NCBI GenBank assembly: GCA_030142905.1 | Contig: JASJOG010000175.1 | Coordinates: forward strand, 1 to 64,000 | Direction of reading: 5' to 3' | DNA: 64,000 nucleotides | Origin: Heliopora coerulea | Lineage: Eukaryota; Cnidaria; Anthozoa; Scleralcyonacea; Helioporidae | Part shown: piece after piece, positions 11,112 through 22,190 of the stretch | How the letters are laid out: the number at the start of each line of letters is the position of its first letter | How positions within the stretch are numbered: the first letter of the stretch is position 1 | Translations under genes and position numbers: made by a program | The notes under the pieces: generated by a model | Seen by the model: only the letters and a program-made list of their open reading frames with translations | Database searches by the model: none | Told to the model about the DNA's origin: nothing

Positions 11112-14100
11112 ATAATACCCTGAAGATGATTCTGAAATAGAATTCTGCGATTAATATTCTGCTCATTGGCAATCCACTCCGCCTGCTGTAAACATGGCAT
11201 ACTTTAGCGGGTTTAGCAACAATGAATTGTCATCTTGCCAATCCTTACGGGGTGTCAAATTTTAAATAAAATTGGTCATGAAACAATTATTGAATTCATT
11301 TCTTACAAAATATCACGTTTAACGGCGTGTTTCTGATCAATTATCAGCACCTGCATTAGCGATGGGAAATAGTTAACCTACTTGCAGTTGACAAATCCAT
11401 GAACTTTCCTCAAACTCATGCAACAATGGTTTAATATTTGGAGTGCACCCTTAAAATATAAAAACTTGACAGGAACATTTAAGTAGACATTTTGGAAGAG
11501 ATCTGGGTATACGGAGTTCAGCCAGAGTGTTGGCGTGGATTGCGTGTGCCTCATTAACAGAAAAGCCGTCAACATTTCTGCTAGCTGGCCATCCTAAGTA
11601 TTTTATTCCTGTTTATGCAACGTTGCCAATATTTTTTAATTGTATATGTATTTTGAGTCGCAGGTCATTAATCGTTTGATTAGAGTCAATGAAAGGCTTT
11701 CAATTAACATAAACGTTCTCACCTTATCTACTTTGGATGAAACATCTATCAATTCAAACTGGCCTCCCATCCACAATAAATATTGCAATGAAATGTTAAA
11801 ATGCACCTAGTAATTTTGGTAAGTTTCCAGCGGTAATATGCCCCTCCTTCGCCTAAAGCTTTGGGTGTGAATCAAAATTATACAACGGAAAATTGATGTT
11901 TTTATTTTTTTAATATTTGCGGAGGGGAATATCATTATCCTTTAGTATATATGTATATATATTTTTTTTTTTCATTTCTTATTAAAAACTCATTTTGGGC
12001 CACCTAAAGTTCACTCAAAGTGATCGACTTCGTCTTGCTTGGTCGGAACCGGACTTCTTTCAAATTATTCAACTAATCCGGCCACAATATTTAGTTTTAC
12101 CTCAAAGGAAATGAGCACTTCGGGAAATAATTGATCATAAAAAATATCTTTAATCGCCAAGTTAGAGCTCTGCAAGCCTAGTGCGAGGCCTCACTAGTTA
12201 TACATACTAAACACTTCGTTCCTTTTCAGAAAAGAGTGAACGGACCTAATTTAGAATTGTGAAAGTAAAGTTCATGCAAGAAAACAAAGATTCCCCCGTC
12301 GTGAAAAAAAAAAAAGTAGAGAGTTTTGACCACAAGCCACGGAAGCCGCAAGTGGTTTCCTTCAAATGAATGGAAATATGAATAATATTCGAAGCATGTG
12401 GTGAAAAAGAGTTGTTTCAAAATCAAAGTTCCATCTGTCTGTCAAGACAACTTTTAACAAAAACGTAACCCAGGCAGACTACCGACAGAAGGACGGAGAC
12501 GTGGGAATTCATTACCTTTCATCTGTACTCACTGGCTGCGGTGAAGAAGAACCAACTTACCACAAATTTTCCGGTATTATGGACCCGTGCTGTTCCTACC
12601 AAAATCCCAATACTTCACAGGAGTAAAGCAATCAATGATGGCCCAAATAAAGATCAAAGAAAAAAAATGATGAAGAGATCCAATTATAACATAACAAACT
12701 ACTACCAGTCCACAAGAACAGCTGGTTTGCCACCGTTTCACCGTCAGAACTTTGACCTTTTTGTTGACACAGATGAAGTTCTCTTAGATATCTCAACGTA
12801 AGATAAACATGGAAAACCCGAACTCTTCAAGTGACGAAGACTTCTTCAATTCTATCGGTGGAGACACTATATAGTGTACTTGACAGTTCGAGGTACATGA
12901 CCAATATACAAAGTTGGAAACTCCGATTTTAGAAGGCGGGAAACTTTCAAACTTTTCGATGGTTACTCTTTAAAAGTGGAGCACAACAACAAGCTGACAA
13001 ATCTGAAGCTATTGTGAGTTTAATAAAAGCACAAGTGTCACCTTGCTGTAGTGTATACGTGGTTTATATAGCGCGGCAGCAATATTTAATGTGTACTAAA
13101 TTTGGATCAGTACGCGCATGTTTATTAGTTCATCTCATAATTCAGCTGAAGTGAGTTTTAGGGCGAAATGGCTCTAACTAAACAATATTATCTCTTTAAC
13201 TGCATGGAACGCTGAGTATGGTCAAACAATGTGACACAATTCTGAAAAGAATGGTTTTTTTTTTTTTTCTTTGATGTTGATTAATGTCCCGGAGTCTATA
13301 TGTTAACCAAACATATACACATAGCTATATCGCTAGAACGTATGCAACCACCATATAATTATTACTACAGCCATCGTAGTTTCCACGTTCATGATAACAG
13401 TAAATCCGCGCAAAGCTGTAGCATGTTAGATAACTTTTGAACAGAGAATAGGAAGTTTGGACAAAAGCATTACGTCCATTATACTTCCTGTAGTTAATAT
13501 GGATGCAAATATAACGAGACTAGAGTTCGATGCAGGTATTGTGATAGCTTCGCGTGAGTGGTCTTCAGGAACATATTAAACAAAAGCAGAAAAGCGTACA
13601 ACTTGAATGAGTGTCAAGCCTAGAATTATGCACTTCCCTTGATTTCAAATTAAGACGAAAAGCGAGAAACGAATTTTGTTTCCATTTACGCAAATTATTT
13701 TGTTGTCCAACATGTTGGAAAACAAGGGAGAAAGCTTTTTAAATCATTTCACCATTTTTTTTAGTTACACACTCGGTTGAACTACATTACATGAACTACA
13801 TTCACCGTGGCCATAAGGGTATGTCGTAAACTGTTTTTGTTAAACCTGGTGCTCTCATCTTACAGTAATTATCGTGAAAAGAAAGGCAAACAGTAAAAGT
13901 CTGTTCTCTCGCAGCTCCATTTTCAAACCACCAGCCAAATTTAAGGTGGACTACGAAAGTGAATGAAGTCTTACCGTTAACATTACAAGTGTTCATGAGT
14001 ACATACCGTAAAATTGGCGGCCAACGCTCTGTTTCTTTGTCCTTCTAAAATCACTTGCCAGGGAGAAACGTTCTTCTGTGTCGGTACCCAAAAAATTTAA

Positions 14101-16130
14101 GAACGAAGCCCCAAAGGCGTCGTATCACACTCAAAATTTGGCCCTGGAAGATTAGAAGTACGTGAAGCTCGGTATCTGTTAACAGTAGAACCAATTTTCT
14201 CCGCGGCTTACAATTATGTTTGCCAATAAGACAGCCCAAGTGTAAATACCACTAAGCTAAAATCAACTGCATGGATATTAAACTTATTAATTGGAATGCT
14301 TCGAATGCCACAACCTCATTTTATCGCCTGGTTATTGATTTTTATCGTTGATTCTGCCAGTCTCTCAAACGCACTCGTTCGTTCTCAATCGCTTCCGCTA
14401 GTCTGGAGAAAAAGTCAAGAAATTCCGGGTAAAAGTGAAACGAAAAAAGACGGACGCAGTTGCAAGCAGAATTAGGAAATCAAATACGTCTCGACTGTAT
14501 CATGTTTCACGCTTGCCTGAGTGCGCAGTGTTGACAGTTGACAACTCTGGAAGAAAGGAACGATAAATGAAATTGTACACGAGGGAACGAACAATGTTTA
14601 TCGGGGTCAGCTGATATTAATCATGGCAGATTTTGCTGTTTCACCAATTTTCTCTTCTTTCTTTAGAGTCTAACGTTTAACACACCCTGAAGCCCAAGGT
14701 TAACTTGTCTCGATTTTGTTACGCACAGAGATAATTGGTAACAACGAAAACGTTCGAGCGCAACAACATTCTTGAATACACTCTAGCCTAAGGATTTGCG
14801 ATGTAGTTCGCCACCTGTTAATTTTGTACAATGAACGTACGTAAAAGTAAGGGTTTTGAAGATCACTCCGAGTGATTTGAACCGGTCATACGACGTACAC
14901 TACCACCTAAGACCACCTACGCAGCATTACGAGCAAGGGATTTTAATCTGGAGAGTAAAGGTCGATATGCGGCGTACTAAATACCATACAATTTCCTACA
15001 CAAACTACCATATTTCTGGTGTAAAAAGAACCTTAAATGTTCATGAAGAGATGACGCACCTTCATGAATAGGTCTTGCGAAAATCGCGAACGGGAAGACA
15101 GTTGATAACAGCTGATCAATGTGTAAAAGCAGTTATAGGTCTTATAAAAACCATAAATGTTTGCAATTTATTTAAGTTCTGATGTTGCGCAGTAATTTGT
15201 TGACAGAAGGGCCAGAAAATGAAGCAAAATGATGTGGACACGCGCAACAGAGGTGTACGAGATTTTACTTTATCTGGTATTGTCTTATTTTCTTCAAACG
15301 ACTTTGAAGACTGCGTCCACGAAAAAGGCATAACAAATGTTTATTTCGCAACATGAATGTTCTTTGTCAAAAACAGGAACTTCTGCTTGGAGCGATAATT
15401 TGTTATCTTGTTAATATTGTGGTGCCACATTGGGTTGTTTACACAAAGTGAGGCTGCAACATGCGGCACGTCGAGGGAGCCAGATCCCCCAATTCCGTAT
15501 TATTCCTTCTTTGGATAAGATATTCCATGACATCGAATGGAATACGTTTCTGATCTCTGTAAGGTGGAAAAGCGATAAGCCCACCAAAATTGATCAGCCC
15601 GACAAGCTGATGTGCACAAAAAGAACTGAATCTTTAGCGTGTTGGAGTTCCTAAAGGTACTTAGCCGCGATCTAAAACGACTGTCGAGGGATTACTAACT
15701 GCATGAAGACCGATGATACCTTCCCAGTTTGATACTTGCCAAGTAAAGGTAGACATGAATTTTTAGTTGTGAAGTCAGGAGGCAGAAATCTGGACTAGAT
15801 ACAAAACAAGACCTTAAATTTGATAAACTGACGACTAAATGCTACCAAAACGTTCAGAAATGAGATGATAAAGGCGGAGGGGGGGTTTAACTTGACTAGT
15901 TTCCACTCCATGACGGTCAGAGCACCAATGATACCTCAGTGGCTCCGGAACTTGAAAAGAAGTCATTGAGAATGATGGTGATGCTGATCATAACATTAAA
16001 CCAAACTCTAACTGTTCTTTCTAAAACCTTTCATGAGTGGCACTAGCTCTTCCTAACTTGAACTCAGCTTGCACTTTTGATGTCTCCAAAGCAGTTTTAA
16101 TTTAAAATGTGAGCTACTTGCTAGGGCACA

Positions 16131-16944
16131 CCATTTAATAAGGGCTAAAAGCATTGCGAGTTTATCAAGATTATTAACATTTGTTTGGTATGCTAATCTC
16201 TGCATTCGTCACATTTTACCGTGAGCTACTGGAAAACCATGGATATCTTTGAGGTTGTGCAATTAAATCACTCGAAACTTAGTTTGGCGTCAGGAGGAAA
16301 GGAGAACTGACCCACGCGCAGTGTCAAGAAACTTCTTTAGATAACTTCATCTGTATTCCTAATTTAAAAAGTCATGGTTTTACATATCAAATTTTATTAT
16401 CTCAAAAAAGAAGCAAGAGATGGAAACCTGTAAAGATAAATGTTTATATGTAAAATTTTTTCAAAGGTAGGGTTTTTTTCCGAACTTATCTTTTCACTTC
16501 ATAGACACTTCAAGCAACAAAGAATTTTCTTAAACAGCCATTTAATAAGGGCTAAAAGCATTGCGAGTTTATCAAGATTATTAACATTTGTTTGGTATGC
16601 TAATCTCTGCATTCGTCACATTTTACCGTGAGCTACTGGAAAACCATGGATATCTTTGAGGTTGTGCAATTAAATCACTCGAAACTTAGTTTGGCGTCAG
16701 GAGGAAAGGAGAACTGACCCACGCGCAGTGTCAAGAAACTTCTTTAGATAACTTCATCTGTATTCCTAATTTAAAAAGTCATGGTTTTACATATCAAATT
16801 TTATTATCTCAAAAAAGAAGCAAGAGATGGAAACCTGTAAAGATAAATGTTTATATGTAAAATTTTTTCAAAGGTAGGGTTTTTTTCCGAACTTATCTTT
16901 TCACTTCATAGACACTTCAAGCAACAAAGAATTTTCTTAAACAG
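16131..16944. repeat. Perfect 407-bp tandem duplication
   Basis: Copy 1 is 16131-16537 and copy 2 is 16538-16944; by eye they are identical throughout, and CCA follows again at 16945. No coding sequence is supported inside. The identity means a very recent duplication or an assembly artefact. Confidence 0.9.
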
Positions 16945-19624
16945 CCAGTATTCATGGAACGCAACGTGAATTCTTGTGAACTAAAATAATTCCTGCCTTC
17001 AAGTTGTACTTTGGGCAATAAAGACCTCTCATTCGTGTGCCAAGTGATCGTTGAGCTATTAGCTACAGACTTGCGCGTGACTCTTTGCACAAATACGTAT
17101 ATAAAGTGAAAGTTATCCAAGCCTTCGCGAAGTAACCGAACCTCGACTCAGTAACTTCAAATACTGCTTCATGCGTAAGCTCGAAAAACATCGGACAGGA
17201 TATAACGGATAGAGTTTTGGCGTTACGCTAAGTCTTTGTTGTCATGACAACATGCTTCAGACAGCGTGTTGCGCAAATTTACTGAACGCAACGCCTTTTC
17301 AAGGAATGTTAACTAATGCGGAAATATCAAATCTCCTCTACATCCAGGGATGACGTCTGTGAAGACTTAAACCAGAGATGAATCTGACAAGAATTTCATA
17401 AAAATAACTTCTTTTCCAATTAGAGGCTCTCGCCTAATTCTTAAACGCGTTATGCGTATTAAATCTCATTATACGAAGCTCGGAATAACTTATTAGCTAA
17501 TATCACGTCTGGTCGAAATATGTCCAATAATGATCAAATCATTACATACAGGAACAATGCTAAATACCTTGAACAACATAATTACAACGACATCGCTTAT
17601 CAATGTCTACTAAAGCTAAATACCGCAGATATTACCGATGTTTGGAATTTTTAACTGGGCAACACTCGTTCCCTTTGTAGACGAACACACGTACTTAGAG
17701 AAGAACTGCGAGATATTCCCCAAAAAGACAAACTTGGGTTCAGACATAGCCTATAACATATTCCTCTCACGACAATTTTACCAAAAACTTTCGACAGATG
17801 TCGTAGTATTACAAAGGCATGTAGGAACATTAAAAAAACTAACAAAGGCGTCTTACAATCCAGTTAGCATATAAATGACTTTTATCACTCAGCTAAACCA
17901 CGAGCGAACGACGAAGTGGTTAAACGGTGTGTGTAAATAGGAATATCATAAATTGCAGGTTCAATATACAGGAGTGTACTTGACTTTGTACCGGTAATTC
18001 GGGGATACATACGATCATGCAATTGAACCATGTGCACTCAATAACAAATATATTTAGATGTGTTAGACACGAAGGTTATATACACGAATCATAAACCATC
18101 CTGTTAAATCTAAAAATAATTTTCGACAGTTCTTGCATGGGGTAAAATTCGATCATTTATGCGAGGTCCTGAGACTCTGTAAAATGACCTGATTCTGCCT
18201 CGCAAATGGAAGGGAGACCACTTTTGTTTTCGCTATTCAACGAATAGTACTGTATCACAGGACACACGTCACTTGATCCTGGTTGTTATTGCTCCAGTTC
18301 ACCAGACTAGAGTTCTTTCAATGACAATGGGCTATCATGTCGCATGCCACTGACTTATATGGCATATGCGCTGCCGACCTCGGAAAGTCTGTTCTTAATT
18401 TCAGGGACTTGTCTTAAGATTCTTGTTAAAACTTTATTGACCTTGTAAGGGGTTGGTATATCGTCGTTTGATCGAATCCAGGAAAACAGCTAAGTATACT
18501 AGGAAACCCGAAGAAGTGAACGACAGAGATTGAATTCGTTATTGTTCACGACAGCCGTAAGCGAAACATCCTAGTAGGTACTGCAGATATGAAGAATGGG
18601 GACATCAAGACAGTTGTCATAAAATAGCCTTCATTCCTGACATAAGCTTCTATAAACACCGTAACACTTACCTGCTACAAATCCTTTGCCTGTCGTGGGA
18701 AGATAAAAACGCTTCTTCGAAAGGGCGCAACGACTTGTCAAACGTTAAGGGCCCTTGATTGCCTGACTGAGACCAATCTTACCGCTTTGAAAGCGGCGAT
18801 TGTTATGCTGATAACTCTACTCAGGACTCCCAACTCGTAAATCGTCAAATTTTTCACAACGTGGTCGTCGTAAGCCGCTTATGATGCTTCACAATTGTCT
18901 AGAAGTATGTAAGACATGTCGTTTTTGTCAACGACAAACAAGGAAAAACTACGAAAGCTTTGGAAAGGAAGAATCTTCAATGACATTCAAATAATTCGGG
19001 GAAACACGCTCGAATTCACGTCGTCAGAAGCCACCAGGAACAATATATATCTTTGGGTACAAACATTGTATCGTTCTACGGCCAATAAGGTCTTCTTGTG
19101 GAGAAAACCTCCAGAGCTTTTCAAACAAGATAGACTTCATGCTTTGTGCATTATGAAGACTCTTTGTTTCCCCGAAAGACAGCTAGATTAACTCAAAAAT
19201 TCAAGGTATCTACCACCATGTTACGGCTTTGTTTAACGCATTGCTAACAGGTAAGTGCGATACACAAAGAGCTCACCTGTGAAGTACAAACAAAGAACGT
19301 GAATGTGGTTAGTATGAAGTGCAATCCCATAGCAAGTCAAGATAAAAGAACGTAACAGCGACAGTCAAGAACAAAGAGATCTTCGCAACAATTTGCTGAA
19401 AATAAGATCGTGGATGTATGATATCCAAACTTAAATCAAGACTTCTAACCATTGTAGACCAAAGGCTCCGGAGCAGATATTTCCAGATCCTTCTATGGTC
19501 ACTGACCAAGAAAGTTATTAGTTTTCGAGAAAACGATAAACCCATATTGAAACTAAAATGGAAGACTTTTTCAGATGATAAAGGAATGATCGTCAAGCCC
19601 TATACTCAGAAAAACGATTTCTGA

Positions 19625-19697
19625 GCCCCAGACAGGGATCGAACCCGTAACCTTCTGATGACCGGTGAGACGCTCTAACCATTGAGCTACCAAGACT
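19625..19697 (-). ncRNA. Degenerate tRNA-like sequence (tRNA pseudogene or tRNA-derived SINE)
   Basis: On the minus strand, box-A-like TAGCTCAATGGTTAGAGC forms a D arm and GGTTCGATCC a T arm, at tRNA spacing. The acceptor stem depends on several G-U pairs, the anticodon stem has a mismatch and the usual U33 is not in place. I therefore do not assign an anticodon. It is more likely a tRNA-derived SINE head or decayed copy than a working tRNA. Confidence 0.5.
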
Positions 19698-20847
19698 CAG
19701 ATGGCGAGCCAAGGTGCAAGTTCGACATATATGTGCTACCTAAGCGGAAGCCACTATATATTGATAATGATAGATGAAGTTTATACGTTGAATGTATGAG
19801 AGCTTTTTAAATGTTTTTTTTTTCGTTCTGCTGCCATTGATAAAATCATGCTTATCCGAGCACGATTTACAAAGGTAAGAATAATTACATTTATCGATTA
19901 TAATACATCGACTAAAACATCTAACTTGATGTCTTCCTCGCTACAAAACAAACCAATAATTTAAAATATCTCTGGTAAAGACGGTATTTCGAAGATTAGT
20001 GTCCTTAAAGGTGATGTTTGCGTCCTAATTTACGTGTCGGGAAACTGACGTCAGTGATTTCCTTCAAAGGAACTTTCGTTAACGTCAACCTATGAATTGA
20101 CAAAATTGTGGCAAGGAAATACTCAGAAAAACACATTGAAGTCTAGAATTTTTCCTTGTATGTCTGGAAAACACAACTCTTCGTTGCGAACTCTAGTGTA
20201 GCCGGGGGGCAGCCGGAGGTAATGACCTCCATCCCCCACCCCAAACCAGACTTTCCGATGACCCGTGATTTCACATCGCGTGGGAAACTGACAGTAATGG
20301 TTAACGGGAAGGAGAAAAAAATACGCAGCGTTAACTGAAAATTGACGTTCGCTTATTTTTGTTGATGATAATCCTTAAGAATGTTCAGGGATGGTGGAGC
20401 TGGGAGGCCGGGGGGAGCTACAGCCTCGAACTTTCCCCCTAATATAACGTTGAAACAACTACGTTTCAGAACGCTTGTTGTAAAATTTCTCGGGGAATCG
20501 TGCAAAATGCTGTATCATTATCTCAAGTCCCCCCCATTCGAAATTCCGCTCGGCTATCCCCAATGCTGTGTGTTAATGTTGCGCATAAGGTAGAGCTTGG
20601 AGTATGACCAAAGAGGTACAAATGTTCACCTGGAAATCAGAAAAGATCGTAGGATTTGAGCTTGGTGACGTTCTCATATCGTCCGTCGCTGATTACCGTG
20701 ATGTCTTTGAAAGTACCACTTTAATGGGGGGCATAGGTAAGACTGACTTTCAAGTAATATAAAAGGAGTGTTACGTAGGCAGTTGAATATTAAATAGAAA
20801 CAGCACGAGGGTTGTGTAGAGCCAAAAAAAATATATATGAGGGAAAC

Positions 20848-20858
20848 TGACGTTTCGA
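20848..20858 (-). repeat. Retroelement-type GAAACGTCAG motif
   Basis: CTGACGTTTCG, followed by GAGCGAAGGCCCTTCG, reads on the minus strand as a small hairpin followed by CGAAACGTCAG. The same core occurs at 32539-32549, 37925-37935 and around 38193-38203 and in variant form elsewhere in the window. It resembles the stem-II/GAAA part of hammerhead ribozymes found in Penelope-like elements. It is a short remnant. Confidence 0.4.
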
Positions 20859-22049
20859 GCGAAGGCCCTTCGTGGGATTACAGCACCACGAATTTCATGC
20901 AATATATACATTTGACCATCAAAACATATACAGAGTTAATATATATACGAGTTCTCTTTACCGCAAAGATTTTAGGACGTTGAAGCCTCAGCGTGGCTAC
21001 TTTAGATATCGATTGAGATGTATAACTGAAACGACGACGCTAAGCTCTCTGGAATTCGACTTAAATATTACACGTACTTGAGTCTAAGTCTTCCTCACAA
21101 CAACGTTCATGTGAATCCAATTCTTTGTCCTATGACTTCAAACCTAGTAAAAAGACAATGAAATGCGTTAAACGTTGTTTTTGAAACGAAGTTAAAATTG
21201 CAACAAAAAAGTGGGACTAGAGTTTCAAGAATTATTCATTGCAAGCTATCGACCAGGAAATGAAGAGTAACTTATAATACTTCTTGATCTGAACTGGCGG
21301 CCAGCACGACAATTTAGTGTCCAAACTCATCATTTTTCTCTGTTTTCCAGCCCGGACGTCTATCAGTTTGCTTGAAGATTTTACGTTGAAACTCTCAAAA
21401 TTATATAATTTCTAAAAATTATATCCTTGATCAAGGCTTGAATTAATAGGAAAATCTTACATGTACAGCATGCACCTAATTTTTTTTAACTACCTGCACG
21501 ACTAAATATTTATGTGCACAGACATCTTCAAAAAAATTCTCGAAACACAATTTCACTTCTTTTCAATAATGATTTGGTATACTTGAAGTTTTCGACTAAG
21601 ACTTCTCAGAACGCAGGTTCACTTGATGATTATGGCGAAAAGACGGGCGTGGAATCGTTCATGATTGAATTGTCAGCTAAATAATATTGATATGCTATTT
21701 GCTACAAACTGGCAATACGTCCCATGTCCAATCGTTACTCTGAAGCTAAGGTAATGATGGTGATTACAAAGTGCAGCCCATGAAGTCACTGTGTGAAAAT
21801 TTCTACGTGCACGCAGTGCATTTAAGTGACAAAAGTTACGTGCACATCTCGAATTTTACGTGCATTCGTGCACGTGTGCATGCGGTATTTCGAGCCTTGC
21901 TTGATGCAAAATGAAAGTGTACTCTAACGTGAGCCCAGGTCGAAAGATTCTCAAGATGTTTTAGTACCCAGAGGCTTTTTCACCATCCTCTCTTTGTCTC
22001 TTTCCTGGCCTTTATGATGCCTAATAATCCCCCAACGCTCTGTAATTAC

Positions 22050-22190
22050 CTGTTAGTTCCATTTCCTCAGTTTCACTGTCAACAACGTTGCTATCCCGCC
22101 ATTTATCTAATGAATCATTTGACTGGTAAGACTTTATTCTTGCACGAGGAACATAAACTTCGTGAATCGCATCTTCGTCTGTGGTTTTTT
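22050..22190 (-). CDS. Tensin-like gene: acidic exon after the C2 domain
   Basis: Exon with acceptor TTATAG encodes EKTTDEDAIHEVYVPRARIK, SYQSNDSLDKWRDSN and VVDSETEEMELTG. It joins the C2 exon in phase. The frame extends upstream to about 22299, but the acceptor fit favours the shorter exon. It ends at GTAATT one base into a codon, implying a further exon; without splicing, translation stops after NYRALGDY at 22021. A similar Tyr and Ser-Asp rich stretch follows C2 in vertebrate tensins. Confidence 0.65.

Larger units (their letters stand above)
9000..22020. other. 13-kb stretch without a supported gene (large intron or intergenic)
   Basis: No exon chain could be built on either strand. It holds an inverted repeat (9731-9922), a near-perfect palindrome (11061-11111), a plus-strand mini-ORF (12809-12874), a 407-bp tandem duplication (16131-16944), a tRNA-like sequence (19625-19697) and a retroelement-type motif (20848-20858). 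From about 11.1 kb rightwards the sequence looks richer in CpG than the left end. If the tensin halves are one gene, this is its largest intron; otherwise it contains the end of one gene and the promoter of another. Confidence 0.6.

Noticed and set aside
14051..14239. 62-codon minus-strand frame with basic and hydrophobic residues
   Set aside because: No acceptor or donor joining it in phase with either tensin block.
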